This document shows positions 1 through 28,399 of a stretch of DNA of 64,000 nt, piece after piece; position 1 is the first letter of the stretch; each line of letters starts with the position of its first letter. The position numbers were made by a program, and so were the translations under genes. Origin of the DNA: Oryzias latipes (taxonomy: Eukaryota; Chordata; Actinopteri; Beloniformes; Adrianichthyidae). The notes under the pieces were generated by a model. That model ran no database searches. It had not been told where the DNA came from and saw only the letters and a program-made list of their open reading frames with translations. Location of the stretch: NCBI RefSeq assembly GCF_002234675.1, contig NC_019859.2:30665434-30729433 (forward strand), written 5' to 3'.

Positions 1-429
1 ATCTCACCGCTTTGAATTTATGGTTTGTTTGACAGGGACAGATGCAGTTAATGCAGCTGTGGCTGAAAAAATTCATCCATTCCAAAGAAATGCAGACGTT
101 TCAGTCACGTCTGTGAAATTATGCTTCTGTGAGGAAGCTCTCAGGAGTTCAGGTAAACCGAAAGTGCGATATTCAGAAGATGCTGAGGCCCTAGGTGTAT
201 AGAGGTCTCCAGCCATAACAGACCTCCAACCTTCATGCTACCTTCAGATTAGCTCAAGAGCATCAAGAGAGAGAGAGAGAAAGAGCTTCATAGAGGGGTT
301 TCTATGGCTGAGCAGCTGCATCCAAGCCAAACATCATCCAGTTTAATACAAAGTGTAGGTAGCAGGGGATCAAAGCACGCCATTCCTGGACTCTAGACGA
401 GAGCTACGTTCTACTAACTTGAATGTTCA

Positions 430-800
430 GCAAAACAAAAGATATCAGACAATTTTGTGGTCCCAACCTTGTGAGAATAGTTTGGTGTTGGCTCCTTCCA
501 TTTCAAACATGGCTGGGCCATGGCATGAGAGCATAAAGAAGGTCCAGGACACATGGACGATACAGTTTAGTTAGGAAGAACATGACTGGTCTGTACTGAG
601 TCCTGAACTCAACCTGATAGAAGATCATTGAGATGAATTAAGCTGAAGACAAAGAGCCAGACCTTAAGTCTGAGCTCACAGATGTGCTCCTGGTAGATGC
701 TCAAACATTTTTCAGGAACACTCCTGGACCTGTGGACACACTTCCCAAGACCTCAGGCTGTTCCAGCTACAAACAGTCACCACTGCTGTGTGGATCATGG
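430..800 (+). mobile_element. Degraded Tc1/mariner-like transposase remnant
   Basis: Reading the plus strand with stops and shifts gives a trace of the DDE-domain end of Tc1-type transposases: around 598-665 it reads like 'SPELNLIED..DEL..RQRARP', the region holding the last catalytic acidic residue in that family. It lies in the myh11 intron upstream of the first visible exon. No intact ORF and no clear terminal repeats were found, so the boundaries are approximate. Confidence 0.4.
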
Positions 801-1034
801 CATGTCTCTTCGGTTCATGTGCGTGTCCAGACAGAAAAGCAAATATTTTTTGCTGAATAATGTAGCCATGGTTAGACAAAGGAACTTAAAAAAGTAGTGA
901 CTACAAAATATTGTAGAAATCAAATGGTACAAAATGACAGGCAAACACACACAAACACACACACATATTTGCATATGAACATATACATACTGATGCATCC
1001 AAAACACACCCATAACACCCATGTTTCTCCTCAG

Positions 1035-15018
<13,984 letters not shown>

Positions 15019-15775
15019 GTGCTAAAAACAAGCCAAAGATCCAAATTACTCCCACTTCAAAAAGTAACGTTGACGTCCTGCTTTGCTGTCTTCCAAATCA
15101 CTTCAAGTTATGCATTTCCTCTGGTTTTCAGTAGTTACTTATGTTGTTCTGGAGCACATGTTCTTGTCACAAAACAATCAGGGCTTCATATCCACTGCAG
15201 GAGCCCTTTAGAAAACTCTGATGTGAGATCTTCCTTTGGTTTTTAACCCGCACTGTTTTGTACCTCACCAGCTGACCGATTCTTTCACAAAGTGCTCTCT
15301 GAGAACTTCAAGCTTCAACCTCTGAGAGACACAGGTAGACTGCAGATGTTTAACTACTGTCAGCGACTGTCGTCCCGCTGCCTGTTACTGCTGTTGATGT
15401 TCCCCAGCAGCACTGAAGTGGCAGCAGATCCGATGTGGGTCACCGCTCCATGTCATCTGCTTCCAGTCACTGCTGACTCTCTATCCCTACTACTTTTCAG
15501 CACCTCAAGATCCTTTTATAGTCACCGTTTCACATGATTTGCACCTTTTCTGTGCTTTTTTTTTTAACAACCATGAGATCTGAGATCATGGAAGCTCGAT
15601 CCAACCATGAAGCCACGAGTCAGACTTTGTTCAGGTGTCCTGTGGCGTCCTAAAAGGTCATCCAGCTCAGTCTTATTTAATGTTGCATTTAACCCATGAA
15701 TGTTTACATGACACCCTTTCCATCTATTGTTGAACCACATGCACAAGGAATAAAACATTAAAGATTTGTCTCTGT
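15019..15775 (+). other. myh11: myh11 3' untranslated region
   Basis: Non-coding sequence between the TAA and the first good polyadenylation signal. No conserved ORF is seen. It contains, at 15075-15117, a 43-bp sequence repeated almost exactly in an intron of the neighbouring antisense gene nde1. The 3' end is inferred from the AATAAA below. Confidence 0.7.
15749..15754 (+). terminator. Polyadenylation signal of myh11
   Basis: A canonical AATAAA lies about 730 bp after the myh11 stop codon, followed by a T-rich stretch at 15768-15790 that could serve as the downstream element. No better plus-strand signal was noticed between the stop and this point. Confidence 0.65.
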
Positions 15776-15926
15776 TTAATTATTTTTGTTAACCGTGTCA
15801 CAACAGTTTAGTTCAGTAACAAAGCTGTGCACCAGCGAGATCATAGACGTAAGTATACAGACATTCACTGACTGGTCCAGTATTTGCGTCCTGTTAGCAG
15901 CAGCCGCTCCTCCTTTTTGCTAGTAT

Positions 15927-16121
15927 CCCTTGTGCGACCCGATGGGGTCAAGATGACCATTGATGAGTTCTCCCTACCATGACAAAGGTGGAAAGATTTC
16001 ATGTAATCCATGGACACCAGTGAAGATCACAAATCACTGAAGAAAAAAGGTTCAGTTCACTGTCTAGTGGGTCTAGATGACCCAACTCCCCAATGTTTAA
16101 GTGCCTAGGATAGCACAAGGG
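15927..16121. mobile_element. Short MITE, copy 1 (ends CCCTTGTGC...GCACAAGGG)
   Basis: A 195-bp non-coding element between myh11 and nde1 begins CCCTTGTGC and ends with its inverse GCACAAGGG. A second copy in opposite orientation is at 54117-54320; the two share most of their interior (for example CATGGACACCAGTGA and GGGTCATCTAGACCCAC in reverse complement). Ends beginning CCC resemble piggyBac-type elements, but the expected TTAA duplication is not intact here. Confidence 0.68.
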
Positions 16122-17219
16122 ATATTGAAAGCATAGTCTGAGATGGCAGAAACGATAAGCGGTCAGCAGGAACCTTTGACCATGATATGCCCGAGCAAGA
16201 AAACAGTGTTCTTAATATAGGGACCTATATTAATGAATGCTACGAGTTGTGCTTTAAATTCTATATATTATTGCTCACCATCTCCTCTTCAACATAGGAT
16301 TTCCTTAGCCTTTTGGAAAATGAATCCTGTACATTGAGAACTGCAAATACCCATCTAAAGTTCTATCTGCTAGAATCTGAACAAGGTTCACATTATTATT
16401 CATACAAAAGTCGCATTAATCCGGTCTGTGCAGCAGCAGACGAAAGCTTCACCGCCAAACTGCTTTATCTCTATTCAAGCTTTCGTGCTTTGGTGATTCA
16501 CCATAGCACATTGAGTATGAATCAGTTGGATTTCCAATCTTAAACCGGTATAGTTTGGTTTTGAAAGTCTGAATGTGCAACTTTAACTTTTAGTCAAATG
16601 AATTCAAAATGTGTTTGAGTTCAAATAAATTATATTGCATTTTGTATTTAAGTTCAAGTTGACTCAATGTTTTGATTTTTTTATGCAGCTCTACGCGCTC
16701 CCTCATGTGAAAAGCTTTGTATTGGAATGAAACCTTCAACCTTGTTCCAGGCTAAATCTCAACCACAGCTTGTAACTCCTGTTTTCACAGCTTATTAGTG
16801 AGAACACGATTTCCACCGCCGTTCCACTAACCACAGCGGATTAATAAGTGCAGTGGTAGCTCTTTCTTAAACCCAGAGATACAAAGACTGTGCTTTTTTT
16901 TCATATTTCAGTGTAAAGTTGGTCATTGAAAATTCTATCAGGTTCCCTTAAAGCCCCTTCAGGTGTGAAGTCGGTGTGTCAGCTTCTGGTTCCCGTTTCT
17001 ACCCCAGCTGGTCTATCATCCTAGTCGATGATTTACTAAGTTAGCTCAGATGCCCCCCCAATTCTTCATCCATCAGAAATAAAACAGGATAAGTGGGGGG
17101 GGACAGCGAAGAGCTGCACTTTCTACCCTCCTTGTACTGTGTCCTGTAATATACTACGGTGTTGGTTCTGCTAATCAAGGCCCTGAAGAGTTTGGTGCAA
17201 AAATCAGGAAGCTTTTCTG

Positions 17220-17225
17220 TTTAAT
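17220..17225 (-). terminator. Probable polyadenylation signal of nde1
   Basis: On the minus strand this reads ATTAAA, the second commonest poly(A) signal, about 100 bp after the nde1 stop codon. No minus-strand AATAAA was noticed nearer the stop. Placement is tentative. Confidence 0.35.
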
Positions 17226-17322
17226 GACCAGGTATTATAAGGCAAGAATGAAAGAACCCTCGGCTCAAAGTCCTTTAGTTTTAGTTGGAGGATTTGGGGG
17301 GGGGTTCCCTTCTGATGCCTTC

Positions 17323-20557
<3,235 letters not shown>

Positions 20558-23187
20558 GTTTGCTGCTACCAAATTTCAACCACTTCCTCAATGAAGAACC
20601 ATCCGTTTGATTTTAACTGTTAATATTCTGCGCCTCTCCGGCGTCGAGGTGGTTCCCACTGACTGGCAGGTCAAACCTCACAGCCGCTGGTGGTTGCAGG
20701 TCTGCTGAATTAAGTTAGGCCGAAAAGAGTCAGAGGAACGTCCGAACATGTTATCCGCGTGTTTTCTGTTGTTGTTTTGGTGAATAAACTCGTCCGACGG
20801 TTAGTGAAGTACCAACCAATGAGGAATACGCACGAGCTCAGCGGAAGCTAGCGGATGCTAATAATAAACACAAAGCTAACAGAACAGGAAACGCCTTCAG
20901 CGGAGCCCAACGGAGCAGAATTTCAAGAATTCAGTTGACAAAAAATATTAATTAAACTCCGACACGACTATACGACCACAATGTACAGCCGCACGTCACG
21001 AATCAACGTAAAGTCTCTCGACAAACTAATCTCCTGCTGTCACGAGGATACGATTAGCCAATCAGAGACAAAGGAACCTTCACTTTTTGGCGAAGATTGG
21101 ACAGCATGGATGACGTTTTACAAAATTTGGCCAATCAAATTGTTGGAATGATCTTCAGCGGTTGAAGCTGTGTGGAGGACTTTTAATGCCGGAATGGTTT
21201 TTAATCTGTATTTTATTTTGTAGAATAGCAAAATATAGTTTGCATTTTAGTATCTTCTGTGAAAACGTAAGGGAGAGTAAAAAAATAACGTGTTTTTTTT
21301 GTTTTTATTAGACCCACGCCAATCAAAATAGTTTTTTGGTGTTTTTAACATGTTCTTGTGACATTTTTCTCACAATGGAAGACAAAGAAAATTGAACTTA
21401 AAATTGAATTTCTGAGTATTTCTTTATACAAATCGTTGTGTATCTGGAGCAGACAAAAATGCAGTTGGTAAAAGCTTGTATCTGTTAATGTAGAAACTAG
21501 AATTTGCAGGCCACAAACTCCCTGCCTCACTCCATTCCGATGCATCCACTTGCAGACAGACATCCCTTCGTTTTCCTTGTCTGAGCTGGCATCTGGCTCA
21601 AAACTGTACGGCTGAATAAATGACTGGATAACTTCAAAATTGCACACCATTTTTGTTGCACCGCTAATGTTTTGTGGGGGGTGTGAGGAGCTGTAAGGCA
21701 GCAGGAGAGAGTGTAAACAAAGGTATGATGGGAAGTTGGGGCAGGCTCACACCGTGCCAAGGGTCCCTTCCATAACTCTGAGGCTAATTAGCCTAATTAG
21801 GCAAAAAACAACAGGTTTTTTTTCAAATTTCGCCTATAACGGCATGATCGTAATTAAAAGACCACAAGGAACACTTTTACAATAAATCAAAAAGCTGATT
21901 GGAGTGGGACTTTGAGAAATGCCACGTGTACAAGTTACCGGTACTGACTGAAGCCTTCGCTCCTGCAAAGTTTTAAATGTCTTCATACTTGCTTTTCATG
22001 TCTGTCAAAGACAATAACTTCACCAGTGAATGCAGGCAGGCTCATGGTGTCACTGACTAATAATGCTGAGCAGAAAACATGAGAGACCCGTCTGCTGGAC
22101 TTTTTCTTTCACTTTCATCACAAAAAAATAAAGGATGTGCGACTTTCCTTACATAACCCTTGCATTTTAATTTAAGTTGTTTGCGTGCAACTCATTTTCA
22201 TGGTTTCAAAGAGCAGGAATTAAGTAAAGTTCAGGCAAAATGTATGTAAAGAAAATCAGAAAAAGCCACAGTAACACAACTAAAACACACAAATTCATAC
22301 ATTAAGATACAAGTTTTTTTAACATCTACTTTTACCATTAATGCTACTAGTTTGAAGTGCTTGTTTGTTCGAAGCTTACTTTAGATAGAAACTACTTGAT
22401 TTGAGATGCTTTCCTTCTTAAGGATATCTAAACCTAAAAATAAGTCCAAAATGCTTTTGTAGTGCGAACCATAAAAATATACAGAAACATAAGAACTTAA
22501 ACCCAGTAAAAAAGAGTTAAGATACAAAGTGTGCACTTTACAGCCAGTCTCTTTAGACCACATATATCAGCTGAGTTTTCAAATGCAAACTTTAAAAAGG
22601 TCAAACTACACTGTAAAAAGTGTACCCAAATTAAGACAGAATTGATCACATCCATCCAGCATATCAGATACAAATACGTGCAAAAGTTCTCCTCCTTTTC
22701 CATCACAGAGTAGGTACAGACTCATCCAATACAAGCAGAAAGAACTGTATTCTTCATGTAGACTCCAAGAACAAAGATCTTTCTGGCTATGACTTTTCAT
22801 TACTATTGGCTTTGTACCAACTTCTCCTGATAAGAGGGAGAACCACATTTGATGCAGAGGAGGAAGATCTATTGTTTTAAGTAAATGATCAAGAAAAGAG
22901 TACATCAAATGCTCAGCCTAACTCAACAACAGATGAGATAAAAGTTCAGCGACAATAGTCTACACACATCAGCTGTTAGAAAAGAATGATGTCATTTTTT
23001 TTTTTTAATTTCAAACAATTTCTCGTTTCTTGCAGTGCATTAACCAGCTTATTTTTTTTCCAAATGTTCAGAGTTTAGATTTCATGATCTGAGTAAAAAC
23101 AGAAGGTCTCTTTAACTAAAGCACCAATTATTGAAAACCGCAAAGCCTTCAGTAGGAAACCTAAAGCTGGTCCATACTTGAGTTCAG
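20558..23187. other. Interval between nde1 and panx1 (nde1 upstream region, panx1 3' UTR)
   Basis: Both flanking genes are on the minus strand, so this 2.6-kb stretch contains the panx1 3' end and the nde1 promoter. No further gene was recognised. A possible panx1 ATTAAA signal (minus strand) is at 23004-23009, but the true 3' end is uncertain. The promoter-like motifs are listed separately. Confidence 0.55.
21056..21136 (-). promoter_or_regulatory. Candidate nde1 promoter: CCAAT cluster with E2F-like and CRE-like motifs
   Basis: About 500-580 bp upstream of the nde1 ATG lie three CCAAT boxes in both orientations (21058-21062, 21096-21100 as ATTGG, 21131-21135), an E2F-like TTTGGCG (21086-21092) and a TGACG half-CRE (21111). 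NF-Y plus E2F sites are typical of cell-cycle genes, which would suit the known role of NDE1 in dividing progenitors. This is motif evidence only; the transcription start is not known. Confidence 0.4.
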
Positions 23188-26100
23188 TTATTCCACATCT
23201 TTATCTGTTTCTTTGCGTAAACTTGTCTTCTTATTGTCTAACACGTCGGTCTTCACCTGACCCAGAGTTTGCAGCAGGCACATGGCGTCGAAGCCTTCAT
23301 CACCAGCTTGCTGCAGCAACTCCAATACCTGGGAATTACATTTGTCAGCCAGAAATGATCACAGAGGCAGTATCATACTTGAGTCACCATGTTTGTCTGG
23401 AGACTCACTTTCAAACACTTGAAGGACTTCAGCTCACTCAGGTTCTCCTGCAGGAACAGCAGATAAATGCTGAGGTCGTTGTAGACCGGCGTGATCACAC
23501 CTAAAGCCCCGAATCCAGGCAGCATCTCATAAGGCTGAAGGAAGCTGGAGCTCTGTCGTGCAGGTCCCAGGGCAGCGTACACCACCAATGGAGCCAGAAG
23601 CACGTACACCGCCAGGTTTATGTAGCTCAGCAGCCGAAACACACCCACCGCTACTAGCTTGCACTGCACAGCAGATGGCACCATGCTGTCGTTCTGCAGC
23701 ACTCCTGTCCGCAGGTCACAAGGAAACTCATCAGTGAGAGAAGCCAGCAGGATGTAGTAGGCCAGGAAGATGCACGCCAACAGGAGAATGAGAAGAGTCA
23801 GGCCCCGGCAAGCCAGGTACTTAACCACTAGGCTGCGAGAGAAGCGTTTGGTCTTCAGGTACTGCTCCACCAGAGGGTATTTAAAGCAGCCTTCAGCCAA
23901 ATCCAGAGCACTGAGGGTCAGGAGGGAACATGCATGCAAAACGTGAACAGTAACTAGGGGTGTGACGATTGATCGACTAACTGATGTATCTATTTCTATT
24001 CCCATAATACAATCAGATCTGTCTGAGGCAATCGAATCGATCTATTCCATTAAAAAATTATTTAAAAATAAAATGAATCTGTTATATCAATACTGGGAAA
24101 AAAAACAATTGGATTGAGGCGCGGCCTTCATTACAGTCCAATGTTTGAAAACACGGTTTTTCAAAGATGTGACCATTCAGCGTGGTAGAATGCTCTAGTT
24201 AGAACAAGAAATACAAGGAATCTGGAAAACTTCACTTGCACTGTTCAGTACTCAGGTATTTATCTCTGAGTCACATGGTTGAATTTTTGACTGAAGCTGT
24301 CCTGGATTGATTTTCGGTCAGTGAATCCGGTCATTCAAAATTAAACAGGTTTGACTATGAATTGGATCGGCAACAACAAACTAGGACATGAATGAAATTG
24401 TTCTTAGAATCAATTGTTACAGCCCTAACACTAGCAACACTTAGCTCTGAGCAGAAGCACACACTTTTGCAGAGCCACGAGGAGGCAGCAAAGAGGGAGA
24501 AAGTCAAACTGGAATTCAGTGCAACCAGAGAAACTAGTTATTTTTCACTAAACAGATGAAAGCCAGGAGAAACAGCAAAGAGCTCAAATGAGCTAATACC
24601 ATAGAAGAAAAAAAGTCTCCAGTTTACCTCTGCGAGTCCTCACTTGCAGCCTTGCCATCCAAAGATGCCAGATTCCTGGCTAGTCTGATGGCACGGTTAT
24701 AAAAGCGGTCCAGCTCCTCCATGATGAAGCTAAGGTCAGAGGACAGATGTGGAGCAGCTGTGAAGCGCCACAGTAAGGCAGGAATGTACATGAGGATGGC
24801 CAGCAGGAGCAGGACGTATGGAAAGAACTGAGGAGGTTGGAGCAGAACAGGAAACAGTACAGAAGTCATCCGACACACAGAAACACTGTCAGATCACAGC
24901 TTGAAACAGTCTTGGCCTAAAGATGTCTGGATATATTAAGGGTTTCCTTGTTCATCTGCAATAAGTCTGAATATTGCCCATTTGTCTGCAAGCTTCCACA
25001 GCAGCTCATTTTTCTCTTCAGGGTTGTACCTTGTGCAGCCACAGGGGCGAGCTGTTCGATTGTTGCTGTACCGCTGCCCAACAGAAGGAGTCCACATATG
25101 CCGCCTGTCTCCAGGAGAAGTTAGTGGGAGCAAAGCAGCTGATCTGGGTCCCTGGAAAGGAGAATTTACAGCAAGATTTTCAACATTTCGCTGTTTGAAT
25201 GATCGAATGCCCTCCCTGCATTCTTGGCACTGAATATGTTTTAGTGGAACTGAATACTTAACTAATCGTGCACTTTGTGGTACAAGCGCCAAATTTAGCA
25301 TGGATTTTAGGGACGTCATGCCCAAGCTCCTCTGCTTGACTGCTTTGGGCTTACAAACCGTAAGTCCTGGTAACGCTGTTTCCAACTGTTGTTCGAAGCA
25401 TGTCAGAGTCATGTGACCTCATGCCTCATAAAGTTAGCTCTGCGTGTTGACCTGACATCACCTGGGATCACCAGGCAAAACAAAGAAACAAGGTAAGACT
25501 GCATCTAAAATAGTTAGAGGAAAATAAAAGTTTAAATGTTTGATTTACCAAACACAACTGAATGTGTTTTGGGTTTCTAGTGGCTTCTTTCTCTCTGTGA
25601 GAGTAGGTTGGTTTGTTGATGTAGTAATGATCCTTTAAAGACACTACTAAGGGCATCTGAAGTTCTTTCCAACTTGTGGTGGATAGAAAATCAATTTGTC
25701 TGTTTAATCTTTTTAAACATACATTTAAAATGAGCTCAAACAATACTTCAAACGTTCATATTTGTGCATTCCAAAACCATAAACTATTGAAAAAAACAGT
25801 TTTTTCGCTCCTTTCTCTAGATGCACCTCTCCAAACACCTGTGCCCAGGTGAAGTAATGTGAGGCCAGGCTTTCTGCATGTCTAAATGAGATTTGTCTTA
25901 CCTCAAAAAGTAAGTTTAAACCCGACACCATCCTTCACACTTGGCAAACACCCAAACTGGAGTGTTTTTAGAACCACGTGCCTCTCCAATAATAACATCA
26001 GCTGCTGCAGCGCGCGCGCCACAGGCTCAGCACCGGCACGGGTGTGACCAAGGCCACACCTTTGCACTCCCTCAACCCCGCCCGTGACTTTACGGCGGTG

Positions 26101-26386
26101 GTGGATTCGGCTGTAGCGGCGGGGCTCTCCATCCGGACAGCCCGCACCTCCTCAGTCAGTCTCACGCCCAACAAAAGCAAACGTGTTGAGAGAAAGAAAA
26201 CTCACCCACGGAAACCTCCTGCGCGAAAGCCAGCGAGATGAGAAACAACGGCAGCCCCACCGCCAGAAACGACACGATCTTGTCCAGTGCCAGCTCCAGC
26301 CGCACCCCCTTGTATTTGGGTTCGGCGGCATCCTTCAGCAGAAAGTCGGAGAACACGTACTCTGTGGCCACGGTGGCGATCGCCAT
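23188..26386 (-). CDS. panx1: Pannexin-1 large-pore channel, complete
   Basis: Pannexin-1 forms heptameric plasma-membrane pores that release ATP. Exons in transcript order: 26386-26206, 25151-25030, 24827-24628, 23910-23409, 23328-23188; total 1146 nt, 381 aa plus TAA, with all phases closing. The start [19 protein letters not shown] matches the PANX1 N-terminus. TM1 is at ~38-57, extracellular loop 1 has the [19 protein letters not shown] block with the pore-lining Trp-Arg pair and paired cysteines, TM2 starts [16 protein letters not shown] at ~102, TM3 is at ~205-225, an NDS glycosylation sequon lies in loop 2 and TM4 at ~260-283. [20 protein letters not shown] follows. The C-terminal tail holds DVLD (363-366), aligned to the caspase site of human PANX1, but only 15 residues follow. 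Whether this is teleost panx1a or panx1b cannot be settled here; location by nde1/marf1 instead of the human 11q neighbours hints at the second copy. Confidence 0.94.
23955..24427 (-). mobile_element. hAT-like MITE, copy A, in panx1 intron 3
   Basis: The ends are inverted: TAGGGGTGTGACGATTGAT on the left and TTAGGGCTGTAACAATTGAT as the reverse complement of the right. The 8-bp flanks ACAGTAAC and ACACTAGC match at 6 of 8 positions, a decayed target duplication of hAT length. Part of the interior (24210-24265, including AAATACAAGGAATCT) is the reverse complement of the copy in marf1 at 45925-46005. It is non-coding. Confidence 0.72.
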
Positions 26387-27735
26387 GGCGGAACAAAGCG
26401 CGGAGCCGCCTCACGGGTGGAAGAGCGGAGCAGCTCCTTCTGAGAGGAGGGAGGGTTCTTCAAGAACTGCAACCGGGGGAGAAATTATGATAACGCGGGA
26501 AGCTCGGACTTAACGACCCGGACGGTCTTTGTTTACTAGCTCCCGGCCGGCATGAACCTGCCGCTGTCCCGGTACTGAAGCGCTGATGGCCGCTAGAGGG
26601 CGCAGTTGACCCGTTTCTGTGAACTAAAGTTTTTACCTGATTTGAAGAATAAACGTTTAAAAGGCACATCAGTGAGAGACACAGCTAAAAAAAAGATAGA
26701 AAGCAGAAAAGTCCCTAGCTGGCTGCAAAATAATACTGTCAGGGATGCTTTTTATTTTACAGTCTAAGGCGTTTAAACTCATCCACCTGTAATAGACAAA
26801 AAACAGACAACAGAAAGTTAATAAATAAGAAATAATCTTCTTTTCCCTTTGAGGGTCACCACAGCAGATAGCCTTCCTCCATCTCCTCTTACACCTGCTA
26901 CCTTCATGTCTTCGTTCTCTGCATCCATAAATCTCCTCTTTGGTCTATGGATGCAGTGAATGAAGGTAGCTGCTGACATTAATTTAAAAAATATATTTAA
27001 AAAGAAAAACAAAACGCACAAACTCTGTCTTTCAAAGAGGCAAACAGAATCAACTCTAAAAACTTTAACTTAACCAACTTCACAGACAAGGAATGGGAAG
27101 GGGGGGTTGCTTTAACCCTGTCTGCTTGTCTTGGCTGTAAAGACAGCTTTTAATAAATGCACGTGTTTTGAATATCAGGTAATCATTTTTAATAACCCTA
27201 CTGTGTTGTGTTTGATAGTAAACAGACCCCCAAAACGTAACTCTGTTGCAGAGCTGCTTTCAATTTCTCACATATATATTTTAGTATTGTATTTATTTCG
27301 GCCAATTTGAACCCACATGTGGACGATCCATCCGATTTGTGTGTCCAAGACTTTTTAAACATTTTAACAGCCTTGGATTTTACACGACATGTCAATGTTC
27401 CCTCCACAACAGGGGTCACACTCTGAATGATTTCATCACTCATGGCCTGATGGCTACTGGGACCTTTGTTGTGGATGTGGGCATCTCAGATCATTTATGT
27501 GGTTTTTGTGTGTGTGTTTTTTTTACTGTTAAAGGTGTTGTGTACACCCTTATGTATAGCTGCCATCTTCACCTCACATCTGGAACTCAACCAATCAAAT
27601 ACTTTAAGTTCATCTGTAGAGTTGTCCAAAATGTCAATAATAAATTCATATCAATATTTGACAAAGTGGCTGCTTTAAAGATAAAAAACTGTTGAAACAA
27701 AAGCACCTCCTCCATGGTGAACAAAAAAAAACTGA
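26387..27735. other. Upstream of panx1; no gene recognised
   Basis: Immediately upstream of the panx1 ATG is a GC-rich stretch (to about 26590) that probably contains its promoter; it becomes AT-rich further out. Short ORFs here are not conserved and were not called. No repeat boundary could be defined. Confidence 0.5.
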
Positions 27736-27736
27736 A

Positions 27737-28330
27737 TTAATTTTTTTTCAGTCCATTGACCAGTTTGTACACAAGCAAGGCATTAAGGAAGATTGCTTTC
27801 AATGAATGTTTTGTCCCTTTAAAGGTAGACCCCTTTAAGGTAGACCCTTTAGGTAGACCCTTTAAGTCGGCAGGTAGATGGTTTAAAAATGGACTCCATG
27901 TTTTAAAAATGATCTCATCCCTTCCTTCAATAACTGCATGTAACCTCTCATGGGGGAGTGTACTGAGCACCTCTCTGTACCAACGAGTGACAGCGGGAGG
28001 GGACTCCTTTATCCAGTTTAGAAAGATACATTTCCGAGCGATCAAGAGAAAGTTTCTCTTAGCTTATAATGTGTCCTAGGAATCTGTCATTTTCTCGAAG
28101 GGAAGGCCCAGCAGGAAGACACCTGGATCCTTCTTGATTTTTAATTTGAAGATCTCATTGATCACAGATTAAATATGCGTCCAGAATCTAGAAATTTTCC
28201 TACATTCCCAAAATATGTAGTACAGTGCTATTTAAATATATGCCATTTACCATTTTTAGTGTAGTTTGCAATCCAAACATATTAGAATATTTAGACCAAT
28301 TGAATTTTGCTCGCGAGGGGCGGAAGCCAT
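27737..28330 (-). mobile_element. L1-like LINE fragment (3' end of ORF2), antisense
   Basis: On the minus strand, the open stretch 28045-27737 encodes IARKCIFLNWIKESPP...LHAVIEGRDEIIFKTWSPFLNHLP, a C-terminal ORF2 sequence common in fish L1-type retrotransposons. Upstream (to about 28330) the same strand continues with broken frames (STVLHI...). A small tandem array, three imperfect copies of GGTAGACCCTTTA-like units, lies at 27825-27870 within it. It is truncated and inactive. Confidence 0.65.
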
Positions 28331-28399
28331 GTAGAAAGTCAGCTCTAGTGTGTGAAAACAGTGAAGACAGAAGGAAAAGGGAACACAACTTTAACAACT

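Larger units (their letters stand above)
15776..17322. other. Intergenic space between myh11 and nde1 3' ends
   Basis: The two genes converge here. Apart from the MITE at 15927-16121 and the probable nde1 3' UTR (from 17322 down to about 17200), no gene, RNA or conserved coding stretch was seen. The human MYH11 and NDE1 genes are also convergent and overlap at their 3' ends; overlap is not evident here. Confidence 0.55.

Noticed and set aside
20-202. 60-aa ORF at the window start as an upstream myh11 exon
   Set aside because: It does not resemble the motor-domain sequence expected before the first visible exon, and no in-phase splice donor is seen.
24936-25412. 158-aa minus ORF as a separate gene
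   Set aside because: It is a shadow frame over panx1 exon 2 and its flanking introns; the true exon frame gives [16 protein letters not shown].
27825-27870. Short direct repeats considered as a CRISPR-like or satellite array
   Set aside because: Only three imperfect units with no spacers, inside an L1-like fragment in a vertebrate genome.
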